From assembly GCF_000327065.1 (NCBI RefSeq), contig NC_019936.1, forward strand, positions 2,880,001-2,944,000: 64,000 bases of DNA, written 5' to 3'. Source of the DNA: Stutzerimonas stutzeri RCH2. Its GTDB lineage: Bacteria; Pseudomonadota; Gammaproteobacteria; Pseudomonadales; Pseudomonadaceae. Below are positions 1 through 8,015 of this stretch, in pieces. The notes beneath the pieces are model-generated. The model saw only the letters and a program-made list of their open reading frames with translations. It ran no database searches and was not told the DNA's origin. Numbering within the stretch: position 1 is the stretch's first letter; each line of letters opens with the position of its first letter. A program made the translations under genes and the position numbers.

Positions 1-121
1 TACGTGCTTGCAACGTGGCGGTGGAGTCATCGATGAAGCCACCTTCGGCAGCCTGCACAGCTGGAAAGGCGGAAGCCGCTGCAATGGTCAAGGCGAGTCG
101 GGAGATCATAGGTTTTTGCAT
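1..121 (-). CDS. OprD-family outer-membrane porin, N-terminal fragment (BenF-like)
   Basis: Only the first 40 codons lie in the window; the gene continues past the left edge. The reading starts at an ATG at 119-121 and gives a classic Sec signal peptide (basic MQKPMISR, hydrophobic core, cleavage near AVQA-A). The mature start has GGFIDDSTATL, the shape of OprD-type substrate-specific porins (GFIEDS...L). Position just downstream of benE at the end of the ben-cat cluster suggests a benzoate-specific porin (BenF), but the substrate is inferred from neighbours only. A weak purine-rich ribosome site (AAGAGA) precedes the ATG. Confidence 0.75.
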   Translation of the reverse strand, partial: MQKPMISRLALTIAAASAFPAVQAAEGGFIDDSTATLQAR

Positions 122-229
122 GGTTGGCGTCTCTTGTTGTTGTTTGCAGGTGCACGCGGCCGCCCTCCGACGTGGCGTCAGCGGTAACGGCAGCTTTGGT
201 TGCTCGGGTGTGGCGTTGGTGTCGCGAAA

Positions 230-1435
230 TCAGCGTGCCGTCTGTTGCCTCTTCGCCGCTGTTGCCCAGGCCGGATGCAAGCGCAGTAGAAGATGGGCAG
301 CGATGCCGAAGATCAGCCCCCAGAACGCAGCAGACAGGCCAAGGAACGACATGCCTGACGCGGTAACCAGGAATGTAATCAGCGCTGCCTCACGGTCATC
401 GGGCACGGCCATCGCAGCGCTCAACGCGCCGCCAATGGCCGCAAGCAGTGCTAGACCGGCCAGGGCAGCAATCAGGGCCGCGGGGAAGGCAGTGAAGATG
501 GAAACCAGCGTCGCGCCAAATATGCCCAGCAATAGATAGAAGACGCCGCCGGATACGCCGGCCACGTAGCGTTTCGCCGGGTTCTCGTGTGCTTCTCGAC
601 CGGTGCAGATCGCCGCGGTGATTGCAGCTAGATTCAGGCCGTGACAGCCGAACGGCGCCAGCAATAGCGAGCCCAAGGCACTACTGCTGATCAACGGGCT
701 GGCTGGCGTGCTGTAGCCCGCGTTGCGCAGTACCGCCATGCCGGGAACGAACTGTCCGGTCAGCGCCACCATGATCAGAGGGAAGGCGATATTCAACATG
801 ACCTGCCAGCTGAATTCAGGGTTGATCCAGACCGGCGTTGCCAGTCCGATCACCAGGGCTTCGCTGCGCAGCTCCCCTGATGCGATCGTGATCGTCACAC
901 CGACCACCAACACCGCGAGCACCGCGTAACGCGGCATGGCGCGCTTGAAGATCAGATAAGTACAGAACATCGCCAGCACCAGCCAGGGCTGCTCCTTGAT
1001 GGAGACGAAAAGCCCGGTACCGAAGCGGAACAGGATGCCCGCGAGCATCCCTGCAGCAATGGCGGACGGCAGACGATTGATGATGCGATCGAACGCACCG
1101 GAAAGGCCGACCAGCAGCACCACCACGCTCGTGACGATATAGGCGCCGATGGCCTCGTTCAGGGTGATGTCGGGCAACATGGTCACCAGCAATGCCGAAC
1201 CCGGCGCGGACCAGGCGATGATGATCGGCACTTTGTAGCGAAGGCTGAGCAGGATGCCGAGCACACCACTGCCGATAGAGATCGTCCAGACCCAGGAAGA
1301 CAGTATGTCGTGCGGCATGTTGCCGGCTTTGGCCGCCTGAAAAATGATCACCAGCGGGCCGGCATAGGAAATCACGGTCGCGATAAAACCGGCGACCACG
1401 GCGGAGAGCGAGAAGTCTTTGAGCAGAGCTTTCAT
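230..1435 (-). CDS. benE: BenE benzoate/H+ symporter family protein
   Basis: A 401-residue, strongly hydrophobic protein with about a dozen membrane segments, the usual size of BenE transporters, predicted to carry benzoate across the inner membrane. I start it at the ATG at 1433-1435 (MKALLKDFSLSAVVAGF), preceded by GCGAGG a few bases upstream. An open frame extends upstream to 1633 but lacks family resemblance. It lies downstream of catA, separated by 197 bases holding two hairpins, so it may be expressed at a different level from the catabolic genes. The cluster carries two unrelated inner-membrane carriers, BenK (MFS) and BenE. Family assignment is from recognisable sequence; substrate is inferred from context. 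Confidence 0.9.
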   Translation of the reverse strand: MKALLKDFSLSAVVAGFIATVISYAGPLVIIFQAAKAGNMPHDILSSWVWTISIGSGVLGILLSLRYKVPIIIAWSAPGSALLVTMLPDITLNEAIGAYIVTSVVVLLVGLSGAFDRIINRLPSAIAAGMLAGILFRFGTGLFVSIKEQPWLVLAMFCTYLIFKRAMPRYAVLAVLVVGVTITIASGELRSEALVIGLATPVWINPEFSWQVMLNIAFPLIMVALTGQFVPGMAVLRNAGYSTPASPLISSSALGSLLLAPFGCHGLNLAAITAAICTGREAHENPAKRYVAGVSGGVFYLLLGIFGATLVSIFTAFPAALIAALAGLALLAAIGGALSAAMAVPDDREAALITFLVTASGMSFLGLSAAFWGLIFGIAAHLLLRLHPAWATAAKRQQTAR

Positions 1436-1497
1436 ATCGCCTCGCAAGGTAAGGCTTGGGTGTCCGTGACAGTGTCCGGAGCACTCTTGTTTTATGT

Positions 1498-1519
1498 GAT
1501 GCGGCCGGCAAGCCGCATC
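1498..1519. other. Hairpin in the benE leader
   Basis: An 8-bp perfect stem (GATGCGGC/GCCGCATC) with a 6-base loop lies about 60 bases upstream of benE. It has no T-tract on the minus strand, so it is not a convincing terminator. No BenR-type box was found between catA and benE. Confidence 0.5.
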
Positions 1520-1587
1520 GCTTGTGTCGCTGACCCGCATTGCGGTGCACATGGGTTGGAAACGCACAGCGCTCCCACTGGCACCAT

Positions 1588-1629
1588 CACCTCGGGTGTG
1601 AATGGTTTCATCCATCCACACCCGAGGTG
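1588..1629 (-). terminator. 13-bp stem hairpin directly after catA
   Basis: A perfect 13-bp inverted repeat (1588-1600 with 1617-1629) begins 3 bases after the catA stop codon, with a 16-base loop. There is no U-run after it, so it may be a factor-dependent terminator, an RNA-stability hairpin or a polarity element between catA and benE. Confidence 0.5.
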
Positions 1630-1632
1630 CCA

Positions 1633-2574
1633 TCAGGCGTTCTGCAGAGCGCGCGGGCGGGCGCTGCGCTGTTCGGCTTCCGGCGCCGGAGCAGCCTGCA
1701 GCTGGAAGTCGAAGGTCAGTTCGGCGAAGCGGCTGCCTTCGATACCACGGGCGCGGGCGGCTTCGGCGTCTTCGACGAAGCGGATGTCACCGACCAGGCC
1801 GTCGCGGGTGGCGTAGGCGAAGTCGTCCCAGAGGTACTCGTCGCCAGCCAGGTTGATCTGGGTGGTCAGGTGACGGTGACCCGGTGCCGAGATAAAGAAG
1901 TGGATGTGCGCCGGACGGCGGCCGTGACGACCAAGATGATCCAGTACTTCCTGGGTCGGGCCGTCGAGCGAGCAACCGTAGCCGGACGGCACGATGCTGC
2001 GCGCGCGGTAGTTGCCGTTCTCGTCGGTGACGATGCGGCGACGCAGGTTGTATTCCGACTGGCTCTTGTCGAAGTAGGAGTAGTTGCCCTTGGTGTTGGC
2101 GTGCCACAGGTCGACCACAGCGTTGGCGACAGGCTTGCCGTCCGGACCGGTGACCTGGCCCTGCAGGAACATCACGGTGGCGACGTCCAGCTCGCTGCCG
2201 TCGTCCATGCGCGTTTCAGCTTGGCTAATCGGGGCGCCGGCGACGTACAGCGGGCCCTCGATGGTGCGCGGGGTGCCGCCGGTGAGGCCCTGCTGCTCGT
2301 CCTTGGCGTCTTCCAGCAGGTCGAGGAAGTGCTCCAGGCCCAGGCCGGCAACCAGCAGACCGGCTTCGTGGCGACCGCCCAGGCGGTTGAGATAGTCCAC
2401 GGCCTTCCAGAATTCGTCCTGGGTGATTTCCAGGTCTTCGACGATTTTCGCAGTGTCGACCAAGATGCGGTTGATCACGGTCTTCATGCGGCTGCTGCCG
2501 GCGTCGTTGCCGAAGCCGCTGGCTTCCTTGAAGAAGTTCTGAACGTCGCTGGTTTGGGAGATTTTTACAGTCAT
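1633..2574 (-). CDS. catA: Catechol 1,2-dioxygenase
   Basis: Intradiol dioxygenase that opens catechol to cis,cis-muconate, the first step of the catechol branch of the beta-ketoadipate pathway. It has 313 residues, a normal length. The non-haem Fe(III) ligands are visible: a tyrosine in GNYSYFD (about Y165), Y199 in PSGYG, and H223/H225 in RRPAHIHFF. The N-terminal helical dimer domain covers about residues 1-100. A GAGG sequence sits 8 bases before the ATG. The order on the minus strand is catB, catC, catA, and the catC-catA gap contains a stable UUCG-type hairpin. High confidence from motif and length. Confidence 0.97.
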   Translation of the reverse strand: MTVKISQTSDVQNFFKEASGFGNDAGSSRMKTVINRILVDTAKIVEDLEITQDEFWKAVDYLNRLGGRHEAGLLVAGLGLEHFLDLLEDAKDEQQGLTGGTPRTIEGPLYVAGAPISQAETRMDDGSELDVATVMFLQGQVTGPDGKPVANAVVDLWHANTKGNYSYFDKSQSEYNLRRRIVTDENGNYRARSIVPSGYGCSLDGPTQEVLDHLGRHGRRPAHIHFFISAPGHRHLTTQINLAGDEYLWDDFAYATRDGLVGDIRFVEDAEAARARGIEGSRFAELTFDFQLQAAPAPEAEQRSARPRALQNA

Positions 2575-2616
2575 GGCACAGGCCTCATCTTGTAATTGTG
2601 GTCACGGTTTAACTGA

Positions 2617-2632
2617 CCGGGGCGAACCCCGG
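2617..2632 (-). other. UUCG-tetraloop hairpin between catC and catA
   Basis: On the minus strand a 6-bp GC stem (CCGGGG/CCCCGG) closes a TTCG loop, an exceptionally stable RNA tetraloop. It sits about 40 bases upstream of the catA start, with no T-run, so mRNA processing or stabilisation is more likely than termination. Confidence 0.5.
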
Positions 2633-2645
2633 CTTCGAACAGAAA

Positions 2646-2936
2646 TCAGCGGTCGTCGTCGCGGATCGACGAGGGGTGCCGGCAAAGGGCGTTGACCTCG
2701 ATCTCCATGTAGGGGAAAAGCGGCAGTTGCATCAGGGTGTCGTGCAGTTCCTGCACGCTGGCCACATCGAACACGCTGTAGTTGGCGTACTGGCCGGCGA
2801 TGCGCCACAGGTGGCGCCACTTGCCCTCGCGCATCAGGCCTTGAGCGAGTTCCTTCTCGTCGGCCTTGAGCTTGGCGGCCTTTGCCGGGTCCATGTCGAC
2901 CGGCAGTTTTACGATCATCTTTACGTGGAACAGCAT
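2646..2936 (-). CDS. catC: Muconolactone delta-isomerase
   Basis: A 96-residue protein, the exact size class of CatC, which forms decamers in known homologues and converts muconolactone to beta-ketoadipate enol-lactone. The N-terminus (MLFHVKMIVKLP) and the middle (LWRIAGQYANYSVFDV) are typical of the family. It lies 15 bases downstream of catB and is surely co-transcribed with it. The next enzymes of the pathway (enol-lactone hydrolase, CoA transferase, thiolase) are not in this window and must be encoded elsewhere. Confidence 0.97.
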   Translation of the reverse strand: MLFHVKMIVKLPVDMDPAKAAKLKADEKELAQGLMREGKWRHLWRIAGQYANYSVFDVASVQELHDTLMQLPLFPYMEIEVNALCRHPSSIRDDDR

Positions 2937-2951
2937 CTGTTCAGCCTCCGG

Positions 2952-4073
2952 TTACTTGCGAGCGAAGAACGCCAGGCGCTCTTCATCCAGGGTCAGGCCC
3001 AGGCCCGGCGTGCGCGGTACTTCCAGCTGGAAGTCGCGGTAGACCGGCGCCTCGGTGACGATTTCTTCGGTGAGCAGCAGCGGGCCGAACAGCTCGGTGG
3101 CCCAGGTGAGCTTGTTGATCGTGACGAAGGCATGCGCCGACGCCAGGGTGCCGATGGCGCCCTCGAGCATGGTGCCGCCGTAGAGTGCGATGCCCGCCGC
3201 CTCGGCGATCTGCGCGGTGCGCAGCACGGCGCGCGGGCCACCGTTCTTGGCGATCTTCAGGGCGAAGATGCTGGCGGCACCATCGGCGGCCAGGCTGAAG
3301 GCGTCCTCGACGCTCTCGATCGACTCATCGGCCATGATCGGTGCCGGGCTGCGCTGGTTCAGACGAACCTGGCCGCCACGGTTGATCCGCGAGATGGGCT
3401 GTTCGATCAGGTCGATACCGTTGTCGCCGAGAATGCGGCAGGCGCGCAGCGCTACCGATTCGTCCCAGGCTTGGTTGACGTCGACGCGCACGCTGGCGCG
3501 CTCGCCGAGGGCCTGCTTGATGGCGATGACGTGCTTGAGGTCGGCGTTCACTTCGCCCGCACCGATCTTCAGCTTGAAGATGCGGTGGCGGCGGATGTCG
3601 AGCATGTGCTCGGCTTCCTCGATGTCCTTGGTGGTGTTGCCACTGGCCAGGGTCCAGGCCACTTCCAGGCTGTCGCGAACGCGACCGCCGAGCAGCTCGC
3701 TGACCGGCAGCGCCAGGCGCTTGCCCTGGGCGTCCAGCAGCGCGCTTTCGAGGCCGGACTTGGCGAAGGTGTTGCCCTTCGCCGCCTTGTCCAGACGCAG
3801 CATGGCTGCGTTGATATTCGCCGCATCCTGACCCACCAGCAGCGGGCCGAGATGACTGTCGATGTTCTGCTTGATGCTTTCCGGGCTTTCGTTGCCGTAG
3901 GCCAACCCGCCAATGGTGGTGGACTCGCCGATGCCTTCGATGCCGTCGCTGCACTTCACGCGGATCACCACCAGCGTCTGCTGCTGCATGGTGTGCATGG
4001 CCAGCTTGTGCGGGCGGATGGTCGGCAGGTCGACGACGATCGCCTGGATGCTTTCAATCAGGATGGGGCTCAT
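2952..4073 (-). CDS. catB: Muconate cycloisomerase
   Basis: Enolase-superfamily lactonizing enzyme that turns cis,cis-muconate into muconolactone. It has 373 residues with the canonical residues: K167 and K169 in FKLKIG (K169 is the general base in the Pseudomonas enzyme), metal ligands D198, E224 and D249 in VDVNQAW, IEQP and ADES, and K273 on the opposite face. Only 35 bases separate it from benK upstream and no catR regulator is adjacent, so the cat genes seem to be read from the ben promoter. High confidence in product. Confidence 0.97.
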   Translation of the reverse strand: MSPILIESIQAIVVDLPTIRPHKLAMHTMQQQTLVVIRVKCSDGIEGIGESTTIGGLAYGNESPESIKQNIDSHLGPLLVGQDAANINAAMLRLDKAAKGNTFAKSGLESALLDAQGKRLALPVSELLGGRVRDSLEVAWTLASGNTTKDIEEAEHMLDIRRHRIFKLKIGAGEVNADLKHVIAIKQALGERASVRVDVNQAWDESVALRACRILGDNGIDLIEQPISRINRGGQVRLNQRSPAPIMADESIESVEDAFSLAADGAASIFALKIAKNGGPRAVLRTAQIAEAAGIALYGGTMLEGAIGTLASAHAFVTINKLTWATELFGPLLLTEEIVTEAPVYRDFQLEVPRTPGLGLTLDEERLAFFARK

Positions 4074-4108
4074 ATCGATTTCCGATTTACCAGTGTCAGT
4101 TCAGGGGA

Positions 4109-5452
4109 TCAGGCCTTGGCAGCCGAAATCACCACCGGTGCCGCAACGGTGCTGCGCTTGCTGGAGATGGCGAATACGCTCATGGCCAGCGCCGCGATGA
4201 TTCCCGGTACGGCGAAGGCCATGAAGTTCAGTTGCAGCGGCAGGTTGATCCCGAGCAGTGCACCACCGAGCAGCGGGCCGACGATGGCACCGTTGCGGCC
4301 GATGCCCGAAGCCCAGCCCAGACCGGTGGAGCGGATCGACAAGCCGTAGAACTGTGCGGCGGTTGCGTAGAGCAGGATCTGGGTGCCGATCACGGTGGCA
4401 CCAGCGATAAAGATCAGGGTGTAGAGCACCGGCATCGGCGTCTTGAAACCCAGCAGGCTGATCGAGACCACGGAGATAGCGAAGAACACCACCACCACCT
4501 TGGACAGGTTGAAGCGGTCACCCAGCCAGCCGCCGAGAATCGCCCCGGCCATGCCGCCGAAGTTCAGTGCCAGCAGGAAGGACAGGCTCGAACCCAGGCT
4601 GTAGCCGGCGTTGGCCATCAGCTTCGGCAGCCAGGAACCCAGCGCGTAGACCATCAGCAGGCAGCAGAAGAACGCCACCCAGATCGACACGGTGCGCACG
4701 CCACGACCGTCGCGGAACAGCTCGAGTACCGACGCGCTCTTGCCCTTGATGTCGCTCATCACCAGTTCGTCGTTGGCGCCGAGCTGGCGGGTCGGATCAA
4801 CCTTGTTGAGCAGCGCGCGGGCCTGTTCGGTACGACCCTGACGAACCAGAAAACCGACCGACTCCGGCAGATACCAGATGATCACCGGCAACAGCAGCAG
4901 CGGCACGGCGGCAGCGAAGAACATCGCTTCCCAGCCGAAACGCGGCAGCATGTAGATACCTAGGCCGGCCGACAACATGCCGCCCAGCGAATAACCGCTG
5001 AACATGACCGCGACTAGGGTGCTGCGCAGTTTCTTCGGCGCGTACTCGTTCATCAGCGCAACGACGTTGGGCATCAGCCCGCCGCAGCCGAGTCCGGCGA
5101 GGAAGCGGAAGACGCCGAATTCGGTTGGGGTGCTGGCGAAGCCGTTGAGCACGGTGGCCGAGCTGAACAGCACGAAGCAGATGGCGATACCCATCTTGCG
5201 GCCGATGCGGTCGGCCAGGGTGCCGAATACCAAGGCGCCGAACATCATGCCGAACAGCGCGTAACTGCCCAGAGCACCGGCTTCCAGCGGGGTCAGGCCC
5301 CACTCTTTCATGATCACCGGCAGAACCACGCCGTAGATGAACAGATCGTAGCCGTCGAAGATCAACAGCAGTGCGCACAGGCACACGACCAGCCAGTGAA
5401 ACCCGTTGAAGCGGGCGTTATCGATGACCTCGTGTACGTCTACTTTTCGCAT
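4109..5452 (-). CDS. benK: Benzoate MFS transporter BenK
   Basis: A 447-residue major facilitator of the aromatic acid:H+ symporter family. The start at 5450-5452 gives MRKVDVHEVIDNARFN, the typical N-terminus of BenK/PcaK carriers; the longer open frame to 5509 is not supported by the family. The DGYDLFIYG motif in the first membrane segment and LADRIGRK in the cytoplasmic loop after segment 2 are visible, with about 12 membrane segments. It lies between benD and catB on the same strand, linking the ben and cat gene blocks. It is expected to import benzoate with protons. Confidence 0.93.
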   Translation of the reverse strand: MRKVDVHEVIDNARFNGFHWLVVCLCALLLIFDGYDLFIYGVVLPVIMKEWGLTPLEAGALGSYALFGMMFGALVFGTLADRIGRKMGIAICFVLFSSATVLNGFASTPTEFGVFRFLAGLGCGGLMPNVVALMNEYAPKKLRSTLVAVMFSGYSLGGMLSAGLGIYMLPRFGWEAMFFAAAVPLLLLPVIIWYLPESVGFLVRQGRTEQARALLNKVDPTRQLGANDELVMSDIKGKSASVLELFRDGRGVRTVSIWVAFFCCLLMVYALGSWLPKLMANAGYSLGSSLSFLLALNFGGMAGAILGGWLGDRFNLSKVVVVFFAISVVSISLLGFKTPMPVLYTLIFIAGATVIGTQILLYATAAQFYGLSIRSTGLGWASGIGRNGAIVGPLLGGALLGINLPLQLNFMAFAVPGIIAALAMSVFAISSKRSTVAAPVVISAAKA

Positions 5453-5561
5453 GGCGAGACTCTCTATTGTTTTTGTTAGTCGCAGGTCGGCCACCGCCGG
5501 CGAAACCACCAGTAGCGTCGTGCCCTGGCGTTCCCCCGGCCAAGGCCGGTGTATCGATCAC

Positions 5562-6341
5562 TCAGCCGAGGTCACCGCCTCCCACCGGCAATGTCACCCC
5601 GGTGATATAGGACGCATCATCAGAGGCCAGGAAGAGAATGGCGCCGGCTTGCTCGTCGATGGTTCCGTAGCGCTTCATCAATGATGAATCGACGGTCTGA
5701 TCGACGATCTGCTGGTACCAGATCTTCTCCTGCTCGCTCTGCTCGGCGGCGTTGCGCGGAATGCGGCGTGGCGGCGCCTCGGTGCCGCCCGGCGCGGTGG
5801 CGTTGACGCGAACGCCACGCTGGGCATTTTCGAACGCCAGGCAGGCGGTCAATGCATTGACACCACCCTTGGCCGCGCCGTAAGGCACGCGGTTCAAGCT
5901 GCGGGTCGCGATCGACGAGACGTTGACGATGGCACCAGCGCCCTGCTCCAGCATGTGCGGCAGCGCGGCGTGGCAGCACCACAGCGTCGGGAACAGCGAG
6001 CGACGCACTTCGGCCTCGATCTCGTGCTCCTGGTAATGCTCGAACGGCTTGGCCCAGATGGTGCCGCCGACGTTGTTGACGAGGATGTCAACGCGCCCGA
6101 AGCGCGCCTTGGCGGCGTCCATGACGCTGTGACAGTCGGCGAACTGCTCGAGATCGGCGGTCATGGTCAGGACTTCGACGCCCTTGGCGCCGAGCTCATC
6201 GGCCAGTTCATGGACCAGTTCGGAACGGTCGACCAGCAGCAGGCGACCACCCTCTTCGCCCATGCGCTCGGCGACGCGACGGCCGATGCCCTGTGCGGCA
6301 CCGGTGATCACCGCGACTTTGTTCTGGAAACGTTTGTTCAT
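5562..6341 (-). CDS. benD: Benzoate cis-diol dehydrogenase (BenD)
   Basis: Short-chain dehydrogenase of 259 residues that oxidises and decarboxylates the benzoate cis-dihydrodiol to catechol with NAD+. The nucleotide-binding motif TGAAQGIG starts near residue 13, NNVGG follows at 89-93, and the catalytic set is a serine in VSS (142-143), Y154 and K158 in PYGAAKGG. The C-terminus (GVTLPVGGGDLG) is typical of the family. It is separated from benC by 71 bases that carry a REP-like inverted repeat. Identity is supported by position in benABCD. Confidence 0.95.
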   Translation of the reverse strand: MNKRFQNKVAVITGAAQGIGRRVAERMGEEGGRLLLVDRSELVHELADELGAKGVEVLTMTADLEQFADCHSVMDAAKARFGRVDILVNNVGGTIWAKPFEHYQEHEIEAEVRRSLFPTLWCCHAALPHMLEQGAGAIVNVSSIATRSLNRVPYGAAKGGVNALTACLAFENAQRGVRVNATAPGGTEAPPRRIPRNAAEQSEQEKIWYQQIVDQTVDSSLMKRYGTIDEQAGAILFLASDDASYITGVTLPVGGGDLG

Positions 6342-6370
6342 CTACCCAACCTCTGGAATGGCGAGGATTC

Positions 6371-6404
6371 GGTGGGCAATGCTGCGCAGCTGCCCACCCT
6401 ACGG
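6371..6404. repeat. REP-like inverted repeat between benC and benD
   Basis: GGTGGGCA (6371-6378) is mirrored by TGCCCACC (6391-6398), followed by CTACGG. Read on the minus strand it is GTAGGGTGGGC..., the same head as REP elements elsewhere in this window (for example 45609 and 46758). It lies inside the ben operon. Confidence 0.5.
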
Positions 6405-6412
6405 TTGGCCGA

Positions 6413-7423
6413 TCAGGCGCTGGCGGCGAACTTCTCGTAGTAGAAATTGGCCGGCTGCAAGCCCTGCTCACGAATGAACTGGTTGACCGACTCGACCATG
6501 GGCGGCGGGCCGCACAGGTAGATGTCCACTTCGCCTTCGTTGAGGTGCTTGGGCTCGATGTGCTGGGTGACATAGCCCTTCTGCGGGTACTGACTGTCGG
6601 TGCTCGACACGCAGGCGCTGTAGGTGAAGTTCGGGATGCGTGCGGCGAAGTCGGCGAGGCGATCCATCTCCACCAGATCAAAGTCGTTGGACACGCCATA
6701 GATCAGGTGCAGCGGATGCTCGCTACCCTGCTCGGCGATCTTCTCCAGCATCGCGGTGAACGGCGCCAGACCGGTACCGCCAGCCAGCAGCAACAGCGGA
6801 CGCTTGATCTCACGCAGGTAGAAGCTGCCCAGCGGACCTGCCAGGGTCAGGCTGTCGCCGGCCTTGGCCATGCCGCTGAGGAAGCTGCTCATCAACCCGC
6901 CCGGGACATTGCGGATCAGGAAGCTGACCTCACCGTCCCTCTGCAGCGAACTGAAGGAATAGGCGCGGGTCTGGTCGGTCCCCGGCACCTGCAGATTGAC
7001 GTACTGCCCCGGCAGGAAGGCCAGCTGGGTCAGGGCTTCGCCCTTGATCGACAGGGCGATGGTGCTTTGCGACAGCTGGCGGACGTTGCTGATGGTCGCC
7101 TCGTAGCTGGCCTGGGCGGTCTTGCAGACGTCCGACGAGGCCGGCACGCGAACCACGCAGTCGCTCTCGGCGCGCATCTGGCAGGTCAGCACGTAGCCCT
7201 GGGCGGCTTCGTCTTCGCTCAGCGCGTCTTCGATGTATTCCTCGCCAAGGTCGTACTGACCGGCTTCGGCGAAGCATTTACAGGCGCCGCAGGCACCGTC
7301 GCGGCAATCGAGGGGAATGTTGATGCCCTGACGATAGGCTGCATCGGCTACGGTTTCGCCGATCTTGGCGTCGATGAAGCGGGTGACCCCGTCTTCGAAA
7401 TTCAGTGCGATCTTGTGGCTCAT
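6413..7423 (-). CDS. benC: Benzoate 1,2-dioxygenase electron transfer component
   Basis: Reductase of the two-component benzoate dioxygenase, 336 residues, passing electrons from NADH through FAD and a [2Fe-2S] cluster to BenAB. The N-terminal plant-type ferredoxin has C40, C45, C48 and C81. The FAD motif RAYSFS is at 153-158 and the NAD-binding GGTG at 215-218. GAGG stands 6 bases before the ATG. A 103-base gap separates it from benB. Domain order (ferredoxin, FAD, NAD) is that of BenC/XylZ. Confidence 0.96.
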   Translation of the reverse strand: MSHKIALNFEDGVTRFIDAKIGETVADAAYRQGINIPLDCRDGACGACKCFAEAGQYDLGEEYIEDALSEDEAAQGYVLTCQMRAESDCVVRVPASSDVCKTAQASYEATISNVRQLSQSTIALSIKGEALTQLAFLPGQYVNLQVPGTDQTRAYSFSSLQRDGEVSFLIRNVPGGLMSSFLSGMAKAGDSLTLAGPLGSFYLREIKRPLLLLAGGTGLAPFTAMLEKIAEQGSEHPLHLIYGVSNDFDLVEMDRLADFAARIPNFTYSACVSSTDSQYPQKGYVTQHIEPKHLNEGEVDIYLCGPPPMVESVNQFIREQGLQPANFYYEKFAASA

Positions 7424-7526
7424 GGCGCACCTCGCTCAGGCGTTTTCTTGTTGTCAGCGCATGGCCTGGCCATGCGCACACGTAAGGTGGGCGAGCAGCG
7501 GGTTGGCCGCCGCCCGTCCGGGCGAC

Positions 7527-8015
7527 TCAGATGTGGTAAACGTCTATCACCTGGCGCACGTAGTCGTTCTTCAGCACGACCTTCTTGGCCTTGATCAGCG
7601 GGCTCTCACCGCGCGTATCGAGGGTGTAGAAGCTGGTGCCGTAGAAGTGGTCGACGGTCTTGTAGCGGAAGCTCATGGTGTGCCAGTTGAAGCGCACCTT
7701 GCAGAAGCCTTCACCCTGCTCGACGATTTCCAGGTTGGTGATGTTGTGCGAGGTACGGGTATCCGGGATCGTCGCACTGGAGCGCTCGGTGCGGATGCGG
7801 AACACGCGATCCTCCAGGCCGCCGCGGTTGCCGTACCAGATCAGGGAGATTTCGGTCTGCGGGTTTTCCACCAGCTCGTCGTTGTCATCCCAGGCCGGCA
7901 TCCAGAAGGAGGCGTCCGATGCGTAGAGCTCGAGCCAGCTGTCCCAGTCCTTGTCGTCCAGGTAGCGCGCTTCGCGATAGAGGAAGTCACGTACCGCTTC
8001 GTAGGAAATGGCCAT
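7527..8015 (-). CDS. benB: Benzoate 1,2-dioxygenase small (beta) subunit
   Basis: The 162-residue beta subunit of the ring-hydroxylating oxygenase, with a cystatin/NTF2-like fold and a structural role in the alpha3beta3 oxygenase. The start codon abuts the benA stop (TAA then ATG), which implies translational coupling and equal subunit synthesis. Sequence pieces such as FLYREARYLDDKDWDSWL and the C-terminal VIDVYHI are typical of BenB/XylY. Confidence 0.95.
   Translation of the reverse strand: MAISYEAVRDFLYREARYLDDKDWDSWLELYASDASFWMPAWDDNDELVENPQTEISLIWYGNRGGLEDRVFRIRTERSSATIPDTRTSHNITNLEIVEQGEGFCKVRFNWHTMSFRYKTVDHFYGTSFYTLDTRGESPLIKAKKVVLKNDYVRQVIDVYHI

Noticed and set aside
2676..4349. 557-residue open frame opposite catC/catB
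   Set aside because: Antisense shadow of the GC-rich coding strand; catB, catC and benK are certain.
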